From Opitutus sp. GAS368 (GTDB lineage: Bacteria > Verrucomicrobiota > Verrucomicrobiia > Opitutales > Opitutaceae): 39,504 nt of DNA. The position numbers were made by a program, and so were the translations under genes. Position 1 is the first letter of the stretch. Every line of letters begins with the position of its first letter. The notes below the pieces were generated by a model that saw nothing but the letters and a program-made list of their open reading frames with translations, had not been told where the DNA came from and made no database searches. Where the stretch lies: the NCBI GenBank assembly GCA_945903545.1, contig CAMDOO010000026.1, positions 1 through 39,504 on the forward strand, in the 5' to 3' direction. This document shows, piece after piece, positions 1 through 10,901 of this stretch.

Positions 1-6
1 CACCCC

Positions 7-1008
7 ATGAAAAAGCTCCTCGCCCTCCTGCTCGCCCTCGGCCTCGCGTTCACCGCCGGCTGCGGCAAATCCTCCACCGAGGCGCCCAAGGCCGCCGGCG
101 CCAAGAAGCTCACCGTCGCCCTCTTGCCCAAGTCGAAGGGCAACGCGTACTTCATCTCCGTGAAGGCCGGTGCCGAGAAGGCCGCCAAGGAGCTCGGCAT
201 CGACCTGATCTTTGACGGCCCCACCGACCCCGATCCCGCGAAGCAGAACGAGATCATCGAGAACTGGATCGCCCTCGGCGTGGACGTCATTGCCGCCGCC
301 TGCGAAAACAAGGAGGGGATTTCCACTGCGCTCCGCAAGGCGCAGGCCAAGGGCATCAAGGTCATCACGTACGACTCCGACGCCGCGCCCGATGCCCGCT
401 CGTTTTTTGTGAACCAGGCCACCTCGCAGGGCATCGGCGAGACGCTGATGGACGAGGCCGCGCGCCTGATGGGCGACTCCGGCGAGTTCGCCATCATCAC
501 CGCCAGCCTCACCGCGCAGAACATGATCGAGTGGCAGAAGCAGATCGAGATCCGCCGCGTGGCGAAGTACCCGAACCTGAAGATGGTCGCGATCCGCCCG
601 TGCGACGACCTCAAGGACAAGGCGCAGTCCGAGGCCACCGCGCTGATGGCGGCCAACCCGAATTTGAAACTCATCATGAACATCTGCTCGCCCGCCGTCC
701 CCGGCGCCGCCGAGGCCGTCAAGCAGGCCGGCAAGACCGGCAAGGTGAAGGTCATCGGCCTCGGCCTGCCGAACGAGAACCGCGCCTACGTGAAGGGCGG
801 CGTGACCGACAGCGTGATCCTCTGGAACACCGGCCACCTCGGCGAGCTGACCATGCAGGCCGCCGTGGCGCTGGCGCAGGGCAAGCTCAAGGCCGGCGAC
901 AAGAGCTTCCCCGGCCCGCTCGGCACCTTCGCCATCGAGGGCGACAACCTCCTCCTCGGAAAGCCCTTCATCTTCAACGCAGGCAACATCGACCAGTTTA
1001 ATTTCTGA
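7..1008 (+). CDS. rhaS: Sugar ABC transporter substrate-binding lipoprotein, RhaS-like
   Basis: A 333-residue type I periplasmic binding protein (Peripla_BP_4/RbsB class) that should capture a sugar outside the inner membrane for an ABC importer. The N-terminus is a lipoprotein signal: MKK, a hydrophobic core, then the lipobox FTAGC with Cys19 as the lipidation site. The mature part starts at about residue 34 (KKLTVALLPKSKGNAYF). The tract VTDSVILWNT and the C-terminal NIDQFNF resemble rhamnose-binding RhaS proteins, so rhamnose is the best ligand guess; autoinducer-2 or ribose binders are the nearest alternatives. The start lies six bases from the window edge, so neither the upstream gene nor a Shine-Dalgarno site is visible. 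No permease or ATPase follows; partners, if linked, lie to the left. Family certain, ligand inferred. Confidence 0.8.
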   Translation: MKKLLALLLALGLAFTAGCGKSSTEAPKAAGAKKLTVALLPKSKGNAYFISVKAGAEKAAKELGIDLIFDGPTDPDPAKQNEIIENWIALGVDVIAAACENKEGISTALRKAQAKGIKVITYDSDAAPDARSFFVNQATSQGIGETLMDEAARLMGDSGEFAIITASLTAQNMIEWQKQIEIRRVAKYPNLKMVAIRPCDDLKDKAQSEATALMAANPNLKLIMNICSPAVPGAAEAVKQAGKTGKVKVIGLGLPNENRAYVKGGVTDSVILWNTGHLGELTMQAAVALAQGKLKAGDKSFPGPLGTFAIEGDNLLLGKPFIFNAGNIDQFNF

Positions 1009-1027
1009 GCGGAGCAATCTGTCGGAT

Positions 1028-1065
1028 TCCTTCAACCGCGGATTTAACGATTACGCGGATTGAAG
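1028..1065. repeat. Imperfect inverted repeat after rhaS
   Basis: CCTTCAACCGCG pairs with CGCGGATTGAAGG around a 13-base A/T-richer loop. It lies 20 bp after the rhaS stop and could act as an RNA hairpin at the 3' end. There is no T-run, so it is not a classical terminator. It abuts the GTAG element that follows. Confidence 0.6.
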
Positions 1066-1175
1066 GTAGGGCTGGCTCGACGAGCCGGCCGCGATGATTT
1101 GACCCGTGTTTGGCCAGCGAGCCATCCAGGCGCAGAGGGTTTACGGTTAGGCTCGACGTCTCGTCGGGCCTTTCC
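1064..1175. repeat. GTAG-foot REP-like element downstream of rhaS
   Basis: GTAG at 1066-1069 is followed by a hairpin with arms GGCTCG and CGAGCC. A degenerate second copy (GGTTAGGCTCGACG) lies near 1149. It fills the gap between two convergent genes. The same GGTAGGG...CTCGACGAGCC core recurs at 6825, which supports a dispersed family. Confidence 0.6.
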
Positions 1176-1187
1176 GGCATCCGCCCC

Positions 1188-1976
1188 TTACTCCGGCAAC
1201 AGCACCGTGCGGCGGATCCAGAGGATGTTGTCCCAGCTCAGCAGCTTCAGCGGCGGGGCGAACAGCGCCGCGTAGCTGCCGCCCGAGGCGGTGAAGTTGG
1301 AGTTCTTCACGCGGTCGGGGGGGTTGGTCGTGGTGTTGCGCAGGATATCGAGCACCTGCTCCTGCCGGGAGATCTGGTAAAAGGTCGGGATCTTCGCGGA
1401 GTAGAACTTCACGTCGGCCAGGTTGCCCTTGTTGGCCGTGCCACGCTCGGCGGTGAGCTGGAACTCGAGCTTCTCGCCCGTGGCCGCCGCGAACACCCAG
1501 TCCTGCGTCTCCATCACCGGTCCGGTGGCGCCGGCGGAAAGCGAGCGCTGCAACGAGTGCGTCGTCGCGAGGAGGTAATTTCCGAAAAGACCGGGCACAT
1601 TGGCCGGGTCATTGGTGATTCCGCCGATCACGAGCTGCGCGTTCGCGCCGGCGGCATCCTTCACCGGGGCGACAAGGTAGACAAGGCGATGGGAACCGGA
1701 GCCGAGCGGTTTGCCGTCCGGGCCGTTCACGCTGATGCGGTCAATGAAGACAACGCGCAGGTTGCAGTCCTTCGCCGGGCCGGTGGTGGCAACATTGGAC
1801 GTGAACCCCGCGGGCAGATAAGCGGCCAGCGCCTTTTCCGGCACGAGGAGATCGAGCTGGAAACGGGCCTCGAGGCTGTTCTCCACCACGGTCTCCGCGG
1901 CGTGGGCGGCGGTCACCAGCAGGAAGGAGAGCAAGGGAAGCAGCAGGGCGGCAAAACGACGGAGGGATGTTTTCAT
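1188..1976 (-). CDS. Secreted protein of unknown function
   Basis: A 262-residue protein with a clear Sec signal peptide: MKTSLRRF, a leucine-rich core, then cleavage near AAHAAE at about residue 27. The mature part is mixed, without transmembrane segments or Cys pairs, and I do not recognise a catalytic motif. The opening LEARFQLDLLVPEKALAAYL and spaced Gly/Asn turns are faintly like acetoacetate-decarboxylase-fold proteins, but this is too weak to assign a function. It converges on rhaS and diverges from the membrane protein at 2340. Start chosen at the ATG that begins the signal peptide. Real gene likely; function unknown. Confidence 0.6.
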   Translation of the reverse strand: MKTSLRRFAALLLPLLSFLLVTAAHAAETVVENSLEARFQLDLLVPEKALAAYLPAGFTSNVATTGPAKDCNLRVVFIDRISVNGPDGKPLGSGSHRLVYLVAPVKDAAGANAQLVIGGITNDPANVPGLFGNYLLATTHSLQRSLSAGATGPVMETQDWVFAAATGEKLEFQLTAERGTANKGNLADVKFYSAKIPTFYQISRQEQVLDILRNTTTNPPDRVKNSNFTASGGSYAALFAPPLKLLSWDNILWIRRTVLLPE

Positions 1977-2077
1977 GGGGAGAAAGCGGAATGTGAGACG
2001 GGGCGCCGGATCTGAAGCGAAGGCCGCGGGAAGCGCAACGCCGGGTCAGGAGATTTTAACCGCGGGCGCCCAATCCT

Positions 2078-2276
2078 GTTGGCCGCAAAAAGGCGCAGAA
2101 GGCGCAAAACGGAACGAACCCTGTATTTTGCCCCAGAGGCACAAAGGCACAGAGGTCGGATGAATTGGGTCCGGAACCCAAAACAATTAACCGAGGCTTG
2201 GGCTCCGTGTCTCTGTGTCTCTGTGGCAAAACTTCCGGGGCATTTTTTGCGCCTTCTGCGCCTTTTTGCGGCCAAC
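2078..2276. repeat. Nested inverted-repeat element between divergent genes
   Basis: The outer arms at 2078-2109 and 2245-2276 are complementary over about 32 bp (GTTGGCCGCAAAAAGGCGCA onwards on the left). Inside them, 2126-2154 and 2212-2231 form a second inverted pair of the CAGAGGCACAGAG type. The element occupies most of the 363-bp gap between the genes at 1976 and 2340; no gene is seen in this gap. The inner motif recurs as a perfect palindrome at 35420-35457. Confidence 0.85.
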
Positions 2277-2339
2277 GGTTTCAGGTTTTCGCCGAAGCGG
2301 GCTCGCCCTGACCCGGGGGCGGCACCTAGGTTTCGGTTC

Positions 2340-3809
2340 ATGTCCCAGCAGCCGGTGCCGGAAAAATCCCCCCTCGCGGAAAAGCGCGCCGGGCGGATCC
2401 TCCTTGGGTGGGTGGCGGCCCTGGCGCTGTTCGCGATCTACGCAGCCTTCCGCCAGCGCGCGATCTGGGGCGCCGATTCGTTCGGCTATCTCGAGCTGGG
2501 GAAATTATTCAGCGAGGGACGCGTGCACCTGCCGCTGGCGTTTTCCGCGGCGGAATTTCCCGCGGTCGTGCCGCCGGGTTTCACACCGGGCGCGGACGGG
2601 CTGGTCGCGCCGGGTTATCCGCCGGGATTTCCGCTGCTGCTGGCGCTCGGACACCTGCTCGGGGCGCCGATGTTCGTGACGCCCGTGCTGGGCGTCGTTT
2701 CCTGCTGGCTGCTTTATCAGCTGCTGCACGAGCGGATCGGCCGCGGGGCCGCCGCCGCGTTCACCCTGGCGTGGGCCTTCATGCCGCTGACGGTGATGGG
2801 CAGCACGATGGTGATGAGCGACGGCGTTGCCGCCACGGTGCTGCTCGGCGCGCTCCTCGCCCACCAGCGTGGAAAGATGACCGCGACCGGCTGGCTGCTC
2901 GGTCTGGCGATCGCGGTGCGGCCGACCAACGCGCTGTTCCTCGCGCCCTTCGCGCTGTTTTGCCGCTGGGACCGCGCGCACGTCCAGCTCGCGGTTCACC
3001 TCGGCCTGGCCGGCGCGGTTTACGCGGCCTACAACACCTGGCTGTACGGCGCGCCGTGGCGCACGGGCTACGGGGATGTGGCCGGTGGTCTCCAACCAGC
3101 CCTGCTGCCTTCCCATCTGAAGTTCTACCTTCGGGAGTCATGGAATGTGCTTTCGCCCGTCGTGGTGATCCTGGCGGGACACGGTCTCGCGCCGCTGACC
3201 CGGCGGAAACTCGGCCTGCTGCTTTGGCCGGTGATGCTCGCGTTGTTCTACGCCTGCTGGGATGCAGGCGGCAGCGACCGGTGGTGGTGGACGCGCTTTC
3301 TGATGCCGGGGCATCCGCTGCTGTTTCTGCTCGCCGCGGAGGGATTCGCGAACGTCCGCGGCTGGTGGTCGGCCCGATTGGGCCCGAGCCGAGCCGGTTT
3401 CGCCGGGGTGATCCTGACCGCCGTGGTCGCCCTGCTGCCGATCTATTACGTGGCCTTCGGCCTGGGCCGGCGCGACCTGTGGCAACGCGACACCGGCCTG
3501 GTCAACCACGAGGTCGTGGCGCGCGTGGCGAAGCTGGCACCAGCCGGCAGCCTTGTCGGCACGATCGAGCACGCCAGCACCTGCCTGATCGAAACGGACC
3601 TCGTTCCGTTCAGCCCGCTCGACGCCAGTGCCCCGCGGCTGGTGACCAAAGCCCTGGGCGAAGGACGCCGCATTTTCGTGCTGCTCGAACCTTGGAACGC
3701 GGAAAACGAGACCGTGCGGCTCCTCCTGCAGCGGTACCACGGGCGCGAGATCGCGCGTTATCCCGAACTTTGGAACGGACTGCCGTTGTATGAGCTCGGG
3801 GCGCCGTGA
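2340..3809 (+). CDS. GT39-like polytopic membrane glycosyltransferase
   Basis: A 489-residue integral membrane protein resembling the ArnT/PMT (GT39) and related GT-C families, which move sugars from polyprenyl-phosphate donors on the outer face of the membrane. An early loop carries WGADSFGYLELGKL; an Asp there, just after the first transmembrane segment (about residues 21-37), is typical of the GT-C catalytic site. About ten further hydrophobic segments follow, then a soluble C-terminal part from about residue 385. The reading frame is open to 2079, but that extension translates the inverted-repeat element, so the ATG at 2340 (MSQQPVPEKS) is preferred. Donor and acceptor cannot be told. Confidence 0.6.
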   Translation: MSQQPVPEKSPLAEKRAGRILLGWVAALALFAIYAAFRQRAIWGADSFGYLELGKLFSEGRVHLPLAFSAAEFPAVVPPGFTPGADGLVAPGYPPGFPLLLALGHLLGAPMFVTPVLGVVSCWLLYQLLHERIGRGAAAAFTLAWAFMPLTVMGSTMVMSDGVAATVLLGALLAHQRGKMTATGWLLGLAIAVRPTNALFLAPFALFCRWDRAHVQLAVHLGLAGAVYAAYNTWLYGAPWRTGYGDVAGGLQPALLPSHLKFYLRESWNVLSPVVVILAGHGLAPLTRRKLGLLLWPVMLALFYACWDAGGSDRWWWTRFLMPGHPLLFLLAAEGFANVRGWWSARLGPSRAGFAGVILTAVVALLPIYYVAFGLGRRDLWQRDTGLVNHEVVARVAKLAPAGSLVGTIEHASTCLIETDLVPFSPLDASAPRLVTKALGEGRRIFVLLEPWNAENETVRLLLQRYHGREIARYPELWNGLPLYELGAP

Positions 3810-3889
3810 CGCGGCAATCAGCTTCATGCGGAATCGTTTCAGCCTGCAGCGCGAAATGACTGCCTTCGCAGACTACGGCGCGCAGCCTT

Positions 3890-3938
3890 CTCCTTCGCCT
3901 TTAGCTGGCGCAGCCAGCCGTAAGCTCGGCGAAGGCTG
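3890..3938. repeat. Imperfect palindrome abutting tRNA-Gly
   Basis: CAGCCTTCTCCTTCGCC pairs imperfectly with GGCGAAGGCTG, with an inner AGCTGGC/GCCAGC stem. It ends at the CCA end of the minus-strand tRNA and could form a hairpin just after it. There is no T-run. Confidence 0.45.
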
Positions 3939-4010
3939 GTGCGGCTGGAGAGAATCGAACTCTCGACACCTGCTTGGAAGGCAGAGGTTTTACCACTAAA
4001 CTACAGCCGC
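3937..4010 (-). tRNA. trnG: tRNA-Gly (anticodon TCC)
   Basis: Read on the minus strand, the acceptor arms GCGGCTG and CAGCCGC pair over 7 bp. The D-loop is AGTGGTAAAAC, the anticodon loop is CTTCCAA (anticodon TCC), and the T-arm GAGAGTTCGATTCTCTC is perfect. The discriminator is A and CCA is encoded (plus-strand TGG at 3937-3939). Length is 71 nt plus CCA. It decodes GGA and GGG. No integrase or duplicated 3' end is seen nearby. Confidence 0.95.
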
Positions 4011-4090
4011 GAGGTCGGCGGAGATTCGCGAGGCCGGCAGGTGTCGTCAAGACCGGGGGCGGGAGCGGTGTCTGTTCGGTTTGCATCGGT

Positions 4091-4189
4091 TTCTGTAGCT
4101 GGCCTCGGTGAGGCCGGAGGATCGGATCCGGGGTCACCCGTCTTCGCTCTTCGAGCTACGCCGAGGCAAGACGACCCCGGCTACAGAAT
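4091..4189. repeat. REP pair with TGTAGC termini (copy 1)
   Basis: Left foot GTAG at 4095-4098 is followed by the hairpin GGCCTCGGTGAGGCC. The right end is CCCCGGCTACAG, a foot in the opposite direction (CTAC 4181-4184). The two units face each other. The element is very similar to the one at 21533-21630 and lies directly upstream of the pilC-like gene. Confidence 0.75.
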
Positions 4190-4276
4190 ACCAGGCCCTG
4201 AGCCGGCCTGGCGGCCATTATCGGATTTTTTACCTCCACCCCGGGAAATTGGGTTGCCGGGCCCCGGGGGTGGGCT

Positions 4277-5506
4277 ATGGCTTGGCGCGCTATGGCGCTC
4301 CTCACTCCCGCTTCGTCCGGCGCCTCCGCCACGGCCCGTCCGGCGGCAGGCCAGCCCAAACGTCCGAACGTCAAGGCCGCGCAGGCGCTGGCCAAGCAGA
4401 AGGCCCTCGAGAAGAAGGCCAAGAAGTACAAGCTGCCCCTCGGCGAACTCGCCATTTTCACCCAGCAACTCGCGTCGCTGCTCAACGCCGGCCTCCCGCT
4501 CGTCCAGTGCCTCGAGGCCCTGCAGGACCAGACCGAGGACCCGTGTTTCCGGATCATCATCCGCGACGTCCGCCTCGATATCTCGTCGGGCAATTCCTTC
4601 TCGTCCTCGGTGAAAAAGTTCCCGAAGAGCTTTCCCAACCTCTTCATCTCCATGGTCGAGGCCGGTGAAGCCTCCGGCGCGCTCGCGGAAATCCTGAGCA
4701 AGGTCGCCAGCTACTTCGAGGCCAGCGTCAAGCTGACCAAGAAAGTGAAGTCGGCCATGACCTACCCGATCGCCGTCATCGGCCTCGCGGTCGCCTTGGT
4801 CAACGTGCTCCTGATCTTCGTCATCCCGGTCTTCGCCGACATGTTCAAGGACTTCGGCGCCAAGCTGCCGGCCCCGACCCAGATGCTGATCGACCTCAGC
4901 AACTTCCTGAAGCCCGCGATGTCGTTCCCCGGGTTCCTCACCAAGATCAGCATCATCCATCTCATCGCCGCCGCCTATTTCGGCTGGGTCGGCCTGCAGA
5001 AGTTCACCGCGACCCCGAAGGGCCGCCGGGTCCAGGACCAGTTCCTGGTGCGCGCACCCATCTTCGGCAACCTGATCCACAAGATCGCGCTCTCCCGCTT
5101 CTGCCGCACCTACGCCACCCTGATCCGCTCGGGTGTGCCGATCCTGCGTACGCTGGAGATCGTCTCGTCCGCCAGCGGCAAGACCCAGATCGAGGACGCC
5201 TGCGCCGAGATCAGCCGGCACGTCAGCCAGGGCGGCCAGGTCTCCGAGGTGCTCGCGGCCAATCCCTTCTTCCCTCCCATGATGAAACACATGGTGAAGG
5301 CCGGTGAGTCCACGGGCAACGTGGACGGCATGATGAGCAAGATCGCGGACTTCTATGATGTCGAATGCGAGGCGACTGTCTCGGCCCTCACCTCCCTCAT
5401 CGAACCGCTGCTCATCGTGTTCCTCGGCGTGGTGGTCGGCGGCATCGTCATGGCGATGTTCCTCCCCATCTTCCAACTCGGCGCCGTCGCGGGCGGCGTC
5501 AACTAA
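4277..5506 (+). CDS. pilC: Type II secretion / type IV pilus inner-membrane platform protein (PilC/GspF)
   Basis: A 409-residue T2SSF-family protein, the inner-membrane platform on which the assembly ATPase acts in type IV pili or type II secretion. Two T2SSF domains are visible: the first from about residue 60 (FTQQLASLLNAGLPLVQCLE) and the second from about 270 (CRTYATLIRSGVPILRTLEI), each with the SG.P-type signature. Transmembrane helices lie near residues 165-190, 225-245 and 375-400. The N-terminal 50 residues are Ala/Lys-rich and probably cytosolic. Starts at 4277 and 4292 are both possible. The response regulator 60 bp downstream is probably co-transcribed. No pilB, pilT or pilin gene is in view, so pilus versus secretion cannot be decided. 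Confidence 0.88.
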   Translation: MAWRAMALLTPASSGASATARPAAGQPKRPNVKAAQALAKQKALEKKAKKYKLPLGELAIFTQQLASLLNAGLPLVQCLEALQDQTEDPCFRIIIRDVRLDISSGNSFSSSVKKFPKSFPNLFISMVEAGEASGALAEILSKVASYFEASVKLTKKVKSAMTYPIAVIGLAVALVNVLLIFVIPVFADMFKDFGAKLPAPTQMLIDLSNFLKPAMSFPGFLTKISIIHLIAAAYFGWVGLQKFTATPKGRRVQDQFLVRAPIFGNLIHKIALSRFCRTYATLIRSGVPILRTLEIVSSASGKTQIEDACAEISRHVSQGGQVSEVLAANPFFPPMMKHMVKAGESTGNVDGMMSKIADFYDVECEATVSALTSLIEPLLIVFLGVVVGGIVMAMFLPIFQLGAVAGGVN

Positions 5507-5566
5507 GGGGTCGCGGGCGGCTTCCCGGTTGACCCGGAGCCACCGGAACCGGAACGTCGGCCGTTC

Positions 5567-6823
5567 ATGCCTTCCCTCCTCATCGTCGACGACCTGCTCT
5601 CGATCCACGAGATGCTGGAGGCTGTCATCCAGCCGAAAGGTTACGCGACGGCGTTCACCACGGACGGCGAAAAGGCCCTGGCCCGCTACAAGGTGGAGAA
5701 GTTTGACCTGGTGCTGGCCGACATCGACATGAAGCCGATGGACGGCATCACCCTGCTCAAGCAGCTTAAGGTCTACGACCCCAGCGCGGTGGTGATCATC
5801 ATGACCGCGTACGCGAGCACCGAGAGCGCGGTGCAGGCCCTGAAGTACGGCGCCTTCGATTACCTGCAAAAGCCCTTCCGGGTCGACGAGCTGCTCGCCA
5901 CCCTCAAGCGGGCCTTCGAGTACCGGGCCTTCCAGTCCGAGCGCTCCGCGGCCGCCGGTGCCTCCACGATCAAGGCCGGCGACATCGAGGCGCGCCTCGT
6001 CGGCAGCAGCCCCGCCGTGAAGAAACTGGTCCAGCAGGTGAAGAAGCTGATTACCGTGCGCACCCCCGTGCTGCTCACCGGCGAGGCCGGCACCGGCAAG
6101 GGCGTGGTGGCCGACATCCTTCATGAGCCGTCGCACGCGCCGGAGGCGCCGCTCGTGCGCATCGACTGCTCGCTCAGCAGCGAGGGCAACTTCCGCGCCG
6201 GCCTGCTAGGGGAAAACGGCGAGGGCGGCAACTGGGTGCGCCAGGCGAAGGGCGGCACGCTCTTCCTGAGCAACATCCACAGCCTGCCGATGGCGATGCA
6301 GACGGAACTCGTCAGCGTGCTCCGCAACAACGCCCATGGGTTCCGGCTGATCTGCAGCACAAACGAGAACCTCGAGGAACTGGCCGACCAGGGGAAGTTC
6401 CACGACGAGCTTTTCTACCGCGTGGCCTCGCTGCCGGTCCGCACCCCGGCGCTGCGCGAGCGCGCGGGCGACCTGCCGCTGCTCGCCAAGCACTTCGCCG
6501 CCCGGGTCGCCAACCCGCACTTCGACGCCGCGCTGGTGGAGTTCTCGGAAGACGCCCTCGCGGTGATGGCCTCCTACGACTGGCCGGGTAATCTCGCGGA
6601 GCTGAACCAGGTGGTGTCCCAGATCGCGTCCACAGCAGATGCCCGCATCGTGACCTCGGAGCAGCTGCCGATGCGCCTGCGCGAGATCAAGGCGTGGCCG
6701 ACCCTCGGCCAGTACCTCGCCGGCCAGGAAAAGCAGTACATCGAGCGGGTCCTCCACGCCTGCAAGGGCGACAAGGCCACCGCGGCCAAGGCGCTCGGCG
6801 TCGACCCCAGCCGGCTGGCCTGA
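5567..6823 (+). CDS. NtrC-like response regulator with degenerate AAA+ core and truncated HTH
   Basis: 418 residues. The receiver domain (1-120) looks functional: D8/D9, phospho-acceptor D52 in ADIDM, T80, and K102 in QKPF. The central domain keeps a Walker A motif, GEAGTGKG (172-179). The Walker B, normally LFLDEI, reads LFLSNI (232-237), so both acidic residues are gone. The GAFTGA loop that contacts sigma-54 is absent (LLGENGEGG there). The Fis-type HTH at 396-418 stops at VDPSRLA, inside what should be the recognition helix. From family knowledge it should neither hydrolyse ATP in the usual way nor open sigma-54 promoters; it may act by binding or titration. It sits 60 bp after pilC. A GTAG element starts 1-2 bases after the stop codon. 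Confidence 0.85.
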   Translation: MPSLLIVDDLLSIHEMLEAVIQPKGYATAFTTDGEKALARYKVEKFDLVLADIDMKPMDGITLLKQLKVYDPSAVVIIMTAYASTESAVQALKYGAFDYLQKPFRVDELLATLKRAFEYRAFQSERSAAAGASTIKAGDIEARLVGSSPAVKKLVQQVKKLITVRTPVLLTGEAGTGKGVVADILHEPSHAPEAPLVRIDCSLSSEGNFRAGLLGENGEGGNWVRQAKGGTLFLSNIHSLPMAMQTELVSVLRNNAHGFRLICSTNENLEELADQGKFHDELFYRVASLPVRTPALRERAGDLPLLAKHFAARVANPHFDAALVEFSEDALAVMASYDWPGNLAELNQVVSQIASTADARIVTSEQLPMRLREIKAWPTLGQYLAGQEKQYIERVLHACKGDKATAAKALGVDPSRLA

Positions 6824-7006
6824 GGTAGGGTTGTCTCGACGAGCCCTTCGACTCCGCTCAGGGCCTTGAGCCTGTCGAAACGGGCGACCGCGATGATCGA
6901 TCCCAGCCGGCCCGTTCGACAAGCTCAGGGTCCCGAGCGAGGTCGAGGGAGTCGTCGACCCAGCCCCACCCAAAATCCCGGTCCGCCGGGACGGCGGACC
7001 CTACCC
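6824..7006. repeat. Composite repeat element filling a convergent gap
   Basis: The termini are GGTAGGG (6824-6830) and CCCTACC (6999-7005). Inside, arms CCTTGAGCCTGTCGAA and TTCGACAAGCTCAGGG form an inverted pair, a widespread environmental repeat motif. At the right end the minus-strand foot GTAG (CTAC 7001-7004) precedes the hairpin GGTCCGCCG/CGGCGGACC. It occupies the whole space between two convergent genes and supplies the TAG stop of the DUF3817 gene. Confidence 0.8.
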
Positions 7007-7306
7007 GCGATCCGTTTCCCGCAGCAGCCGGGCATCCGCCACAAACGGCCCGCAGGGCAGGAACGCCGCGACCAGGAGCCAGGCCGTGGTCCGGAGCGGC
7101 CAGCGCTGTTCGCGCTGCGCCAGGACCACCAGCACCACGTAGAGGATAAAGAGGGCCCCATGGGCCATCCCGACGACCCGCACCGCCTCGGGCTGGCCGG
7201 CGAGGTACTTCAAGGGCATGGCAATACCCAAGAGGACGAGGAACGACACCCCCTCGAGGAACCCCGCCACCCGGAGGCGCCCGACCGTGGACTTGAACAA
7301 AGACAT
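7001..7306 (-). CDS. DUF3817 family small integral membrane protein
   Basis: A 101-residue protein with three hydrophobic helices. The family motif is plain: RLRVAGFLEGVSFLVLLGIA, then MPLKYLAGQPEAVRVVGMAHG, then a long Leu/Val helix. Function is unknown for the family. The ATG at 7306 (MSLFKSTVGRL) is chosen because it matches the usual family length; the open frame runs further upstream to 7564 but would translate a REP pair. The stop codon TAG lies within the terminal GGTAGGG of the adjacent repeat, so the last residues (TDRG) may be set by the element. Confidence 0.82.
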   Translation of the reverse strand: MSLFKSTVGRLRVAGFLEGVSFLVLLGIAMPLKYLAGQPEAVRVVGMAHGALFILYVVLVVLAQREQRWPLRTTAWLLVAAFLPCGPFVADARLLRETDRG

Positions 7307-7397
7307 GGCCGGGAGAGAACTGATGTAGGCTGGCCGCGCAAGAACCGAGGCGTCCCGGTCGCGAGCATCCGCGCTGAGGCGCGGTCCTTCACCGATC

Positions 7398-7463
7398 CAC
7401 CGGCAGAGGTCTGCCGGTGCTACATCAGCGAGATCGACTGTAGCCGGGCAGACCCCTGCCCGG
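7398..7463. repeat. Divergent REP pair in the carB upstream region
   Basis: Two GTAG-foot hairpins stand back to back. On the minus strand GTAG (CTAC 7420-7423) precedes CACCGGCAGA/TCTGCCGGTG, a 10-bp stem at 7398-7419. On the plus strand GTAG 7440-7443 precedes CCGGGCAG-ACCC-CTGCCCGG at 7444-7463. The stems are related but not identical. They lie in the 269-bp gap between the DUF3817 and carB starts. Confidence 0.8.
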
Positions 7464-7477
7464 GGATTGGGGCCAAG

Positions 7478-7500
7478 GCATTTTCCCGCAGGGAAAATGC
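7478..7500. repeat. Perfect hairpin 75 bp before carB
   Basis: GCATTTTCCC-GCA-GGGAAAATGC is a 10-bp perfect stem with a 3-nt loop. No T-run follows, so it is not an ordinary intrinsic terminator. It could affect the carB leader, but no leader peptide or PyrR-type site is recognised. Confidence 0.6.
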
Positions 7501-7575
7501 CCCCAAATGCATTCCCGCCGCTTTCCCGCTTGCCGCGCGTTTTTCCACTCTCAACCTTCGTCAAAATCTACGTCC

Positions 7576-10812
<3,237 letters not shown>

Positions 10813-10901
10813 CCGGCCGGAACGCAGGATTCCGGTCCAGGTCCCGGCCAGCCGGCTTCGTGATGTCCCCGGGGGTTACCGCAGCCCAAGGGCCCTGAAC
10901 T

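Noticed and set aside
1110-2015. Long plus-strand open frame of 301 residues
   Set aside because: It is antisense to the signal-peptide-bearing protein at 1188-1976, and its translation is Arg/Gly/His-rich low-complexity sequence typical of a shadow frame in GC-rich DNA.
3890-4010. tRNA-Gly as an integration site for a mobile island
   Set aside because: No integrase gene and no duplicated tRNA 3' end seen in the window.
4181-6136. 651-residue minus-strand open frame
   Set aside because: Antisense to pilC and the response regulator; composition (His, Asp, Arg, Gly runs) is that of a shadow, with no recognisable domain.
7307-7575. Riboswitch in the carB leader
   Set aside because: The structures are REP-like hairpins and one simple stem; no known aptamer core or anti-terminator pair is visible.
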